Origin: Gammaproteobacteria bacterium
Lineage (GTDB): Bacteria > Gemmatimonadota > Gemmatimonadetes > Longimicrobiales > Gaopeijiaceae
Reading direction: 5' to 3'
NCBI GenBank assembly: GCA_028820325.1
Contig: JAPPJO010000020.1
Location: forward strand, 62,001-126,000
Length of the DNA stretch: 64,000 bases
Part shown: in pieces, positions 62,011 to 64,000 of the stretch
How positions within the stretch are numbered: position 1 is the stretch's first letter
How the letters are laid out: each line of letters opens with the position of its first letter
The notes under the pieces: model-generated
Databases searched by the model: none
Told to the model about the DNA's origin: nothing
The model's input: the letters and a program-made list of their open reading frames with translations, nothing else
Made by a program: the position numbers and the translations under genes

Positions 62011-63543
62011 ATGACGAGCCTGCTGCAAGCGGTCGCGTTCGACTCCTGGATCCTGCACGTGCTGGTGTGGGGTCCGATGGCTGCGATGCTGCACGTGCTG
62101 CTCGAGGACGATGAGCGATCCGGGCACATCGCCTTCGGCTGGACGCTCGCGCTCTTCGTGGTGAGCCTCGGCCTCTGGTGGTCCTTCACGGTCGGGGATC
62201 CGGGCTTTCAGATGGCGTCGAGCGTGCCCTGGATCGAAGCGTGGGGCGTGCACTACGCGCTCGGCATCGACGGCATCTCGCTGTTCATGGTGCTGCTGTC
62301 CTGCTTCACGGCCCCGATCACCATTCTCGGCTCGTTCCGCTACATCACCCGCCGCCGGAAGTCCTTCTACGCCCTGATGCTTCTGCTGCAGACCGGTATC
62401 ATCGGCGTCTTCACGGCGCTCGATCTGATGCTGTTCTACGTCTTCTTCGAGCTCACCCTGGTGCCGATGTACTTCATCGTCGGGGTCTGGGGGGGCAAGC
62501 GCCGCATCTACGCCGCGGTGAAGTTCTTCCTGTACACGGCGGTGGGGTCGCTGCTGATGCTGGTCGGGATCCTCTACCTCTACGCCGCGACCGCGGGCGC
62601 CGGAGACGGATCGTTCGCCTATCTGGACATCCTCGGCGTGTCGCTCTCGATGCGCGAGCAGCTCTGGCTGTTCGCCGCCTTCGCGCTCGCGTTCTCCATC
62701 AAGGTGCCGCTGTTCCCCTTCCACACCTGGCTGCCGGACGCGCACGTGGAGGCTCCCACGCCGGGCTCGGTGGTGCTGGCCGCGATCCTGCTCAAGATGG
62801 GCACCTACGGGTTCCTGCGCTTCCTGCTGCCGTTCTTCCCCGCCGCCTCCCAGCACCCCTCGGTGGTGACCGTGATGCTGGTGCTCGGCACGGCGGGCAT
62901 CGTGTACGCCGCCTGGGTGGCGGCAGTGCAGCCGGACGCCAAGAAGCTGGTGGCCTACACCTCGGTGGCGCACATGGGCTTCGTGGTGATCGGCATTTTC
63001 GCCCTGACGCTGAACGGAATTCAGGGAGGGCTCGTGGTGATGATCTCGCACGGCATCTCCACCGGGGCGCTCTTCCTCATCCTGGGCATGCTGTACGAGC
63101 GCCGCCACACCCGGCTGACCGGGGAGTTCGGCGGCCTCGCACGCGTCGCGCCCATGCTCGCCCTGGCCCTCGTGATCACGGCCCTGGCTTCGATCGGCCT
63201 CCCCGGCACAAGCGGCTTCGTCGGCGAGTTCCTGGCGCTTCTGGGCACCTTCGAGACACACCCCGTCACCGCCGTCATCGCCACCAGCGGCGTCATCTTC
63301 GCCGCCTACTACATGCTGCCCATGGTGCAGCGGGTGCTCTTCAACGAGCTGGACCGCGAGGAGAACCGGTCGATGCCCGACCTCTCCCGCCGGGAGATCT
63401 TCATCCTCTCGCCCATGGTCGCGCTCATGATCGTGATCGGAGTCGCGCCCACGCCGATTCTCGAGCGCATGGAGCCGAGCGTGGAAGCCATCCTGGAGCG
63501 CGTCCACACGACCCCGCCCGCCGAGGAGCCGGCCGACTCATGA
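62011..63543 (+). CDS. nuoM: NADH-quinone oxidoreductase subunit M
   Basis: Antiporter-like proton-pumping subunit. 510 aa, about 14 helices. Key Glu is in FYVFFELTLVPMYFIVGVWG (20 residues), the lysine in FSIKVPLFPFHTWLPDAHVE (20 residues), and KKLVAYTSVAHMGFVVIGIF (20 residues) marks the family. GGP/GG-type KRRIYAAVKFFLYTAVGSL region present. ATGA overlap with nuoN. Confidence 0.97.
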   Translation: MTSLLQAVAFDSWILHVLVWGPMAAMLHVLLEDDERSGHIAFGWTLALFVVSLGLWWSFTVGDPGFQMASSVPWIEAWGVHYALGIDGISLFMVLLSCFTAPITILGSFRYITRRRKSFYALMLLLQTGIIGVFTALDLMLFYVFFELTLVPMYFIVGVWGGKRRIYAAVKFFLYTAVGSLLMLVGILYLYAATAGAGDGSFAYLDILGVSLSMREQLWLFAAFALAFSIKVPLFPFHTWLPDAHVEAPTPGSVVLAAILLKMGTYGFLRFLLPFFPAASQHPSVVTVMLVLGTAGIVYAAWVAAVQPDAKKLVAYTSVAHMGFVVIGIFALTLNGIQGGLVVMISHGISTGALFLILGMLYERRHTRLTGEFGGLARVAPMLALALVITALASIGLPGTSGFVGEFLALLGTFETHPVTAVIATSGVIFAAYYMLPMVQRVLFNELDREENRSMPDLSRREIFILSPMVALMIVIGVAPTPILERMEPSVEAILERVHTTPPAEEPADS

Positions 63544-64000
63544 CGCTCGACTTCTCCACCCCCGCGCACTACCTGCTGGCGCTGCTTCCCGAGATCGTGC
63601 TCTCGGTCTGGGGGACCGGGGTGCTGCTGGCCGGCGTCTGGAAGGGCGGCGCGACCTCGGCGCCGCGCGCCGGCTCGGGGAATCTGGCGGTTCTGGCGAT
63701 GGTGGGCGTGCTCGCGGCGGCCGTCGCCAACGGGTGGCTGTACGGGCTGACACCGGGGCAGGGAAGCACGATGATCGCCGTCGACCGCTTCCACCTCTTC
63801 GCCAACTGGATCTTCCTGCTCGCGGCCATGCTCGCGCTGGCCATCTCGCCCGCCTACGTGCGCCGCCAGCGCTTGCAGGAGGGGGAGTTCCACGCTCTGG
63901 TGCTCTTCGCCACGGTGGGCATGATGCTCATGGGCGGCACGCGCGACCTGATCGTGATCTTCCTGGCCCTGGAGGTGATGTCGATCAGCGCCTACGTGCT
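63540..64000 (+). CDS. nuoN: NADH-quinone oxidoreductase subunit N, cut by window end
   Basis: The ATG at 63540 overlaps the nuoM stop and the frame stays open to the window edge (about 153 residues seen of an expected 480-500). The visible part has an N-terminal helix (HYLLALLPEIVLSVWGTGVL, 20 residues), with LPEIVL typical of NuoN, and ends in RDLIVIFLALEVMSISAYVL (20 residues), where FLALEVMSISAYVL holds the conserved glutamate. No internal stop in the visible part. Confidence 0.95.
   Translation, partial: MTLDFSTPAHYLLALLPEIVLSVWGTGVLLAGVWKGGATSAPRAGSGNLAVLAMVGVLAAAVANGWLYGLTPGQGSTMIAVDRFHLFANWIFLLAAMLALAISPAYVRRQRLQEGEFHALVLFATVGMMLMGGTRDLIVIFLALEVMSISAYV

Overview
The window looks like a contiguous piece of a high-GC chromosome from a Gram-negative-type bacterium. 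Lipoprotein signals, a TonB-dependent receptor and a rod-shape operon point to an outer membrane. The mix of archaeal-type ProS, SelA, a DUF4159 protein with a giant coiled-coil membrane partner, an Ig-like lipoprotein with Asp/Thr repeats and a complete nuoA-N order fits the Gemmatimonadota best. That assignment is inference from gene content; no rRNA gene is present to confirm it. Coding density is very high, nearly everything is on the + strand, and neighbouring genes very often overlap by 4 bases (ATGA or GTGA), so most of the window reads as long, translationally coupled operons.

Layout. 1-4.2 kb: 3' part of pnp, an M16 metallopeptidase and alanine dehydrogenase. 4.2-10 kb: the rod-shape operon mreB-mreC-mreD-mrdA(PBP2)-rodA behind a good sigma70-like promoter. 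10-18.6 kb: metabolic and translation genes accD, folC, hisS, two small envelope proteins, archaeal-type proS, lysA, guaA. 18.6-21 kb (minus strand): an OPT-family transporter coupled to a small lipoprotein. 21-26 kb: clpB behind two tandem 17-bp palindromes, a lipoprotein, methylmalonyl-CoA epimerase (minus), thioredoxin, rsmI. 26-33.3 kb: a four-gene coupled block made of a secreted DUF4159 protein, an 1126-aa membrane/coiled-coil protein, a secreted TPR-like protein and a secreted protein of the group often mislabelled asparagine synthetase B. 33.3-36 kb: a DinG-type helicase with an N-terminal RadC/JAMM-like domain. 36-43.7 kb: small membrane protein, FAH-family hydrolase, a TonB-like N-terminus protein, valS, a large lipoprotein and selA. 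43.8-47.2 kb: A-type Fe-S carrier, MBL-fold hydrolase, purN, purH. 47.3-49.9 kb (minus): TonB-dependent receptor. 49.9-50.9 kb: the only gene-poor stretch, holding a truncated transposase-like remnant and the promoter of the next operon. 50.9-64 kb: nuoA to nuoN of respiratory complex I, with nuoN cut by the window end.

How the genes work together: the mre/mrd/rod block builds the lateral cell wall; pnp, proS, hisS, valS, rsmI and selA serve RNA turnover and translation; purN, purH and guaA form steps of purine synthesis; lysA makes lysine from diaminopimelate; the nuo genes encode the proton-pumping NADH dehydrogenase. The least ordinary items are the JAMM-DinG fusion that has lost one predicted Fe-S ligand, the clpB double palindrome, the DUF4159/coiled-coil/TPR/secreted amidotransferase-like block, the TonB-like protein with an unfamiliar C-terminus, the strongly shortened NuoG, and selA without selB in view. 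No tRNA, rRNA, CRISPR array or intact mobile element was found.
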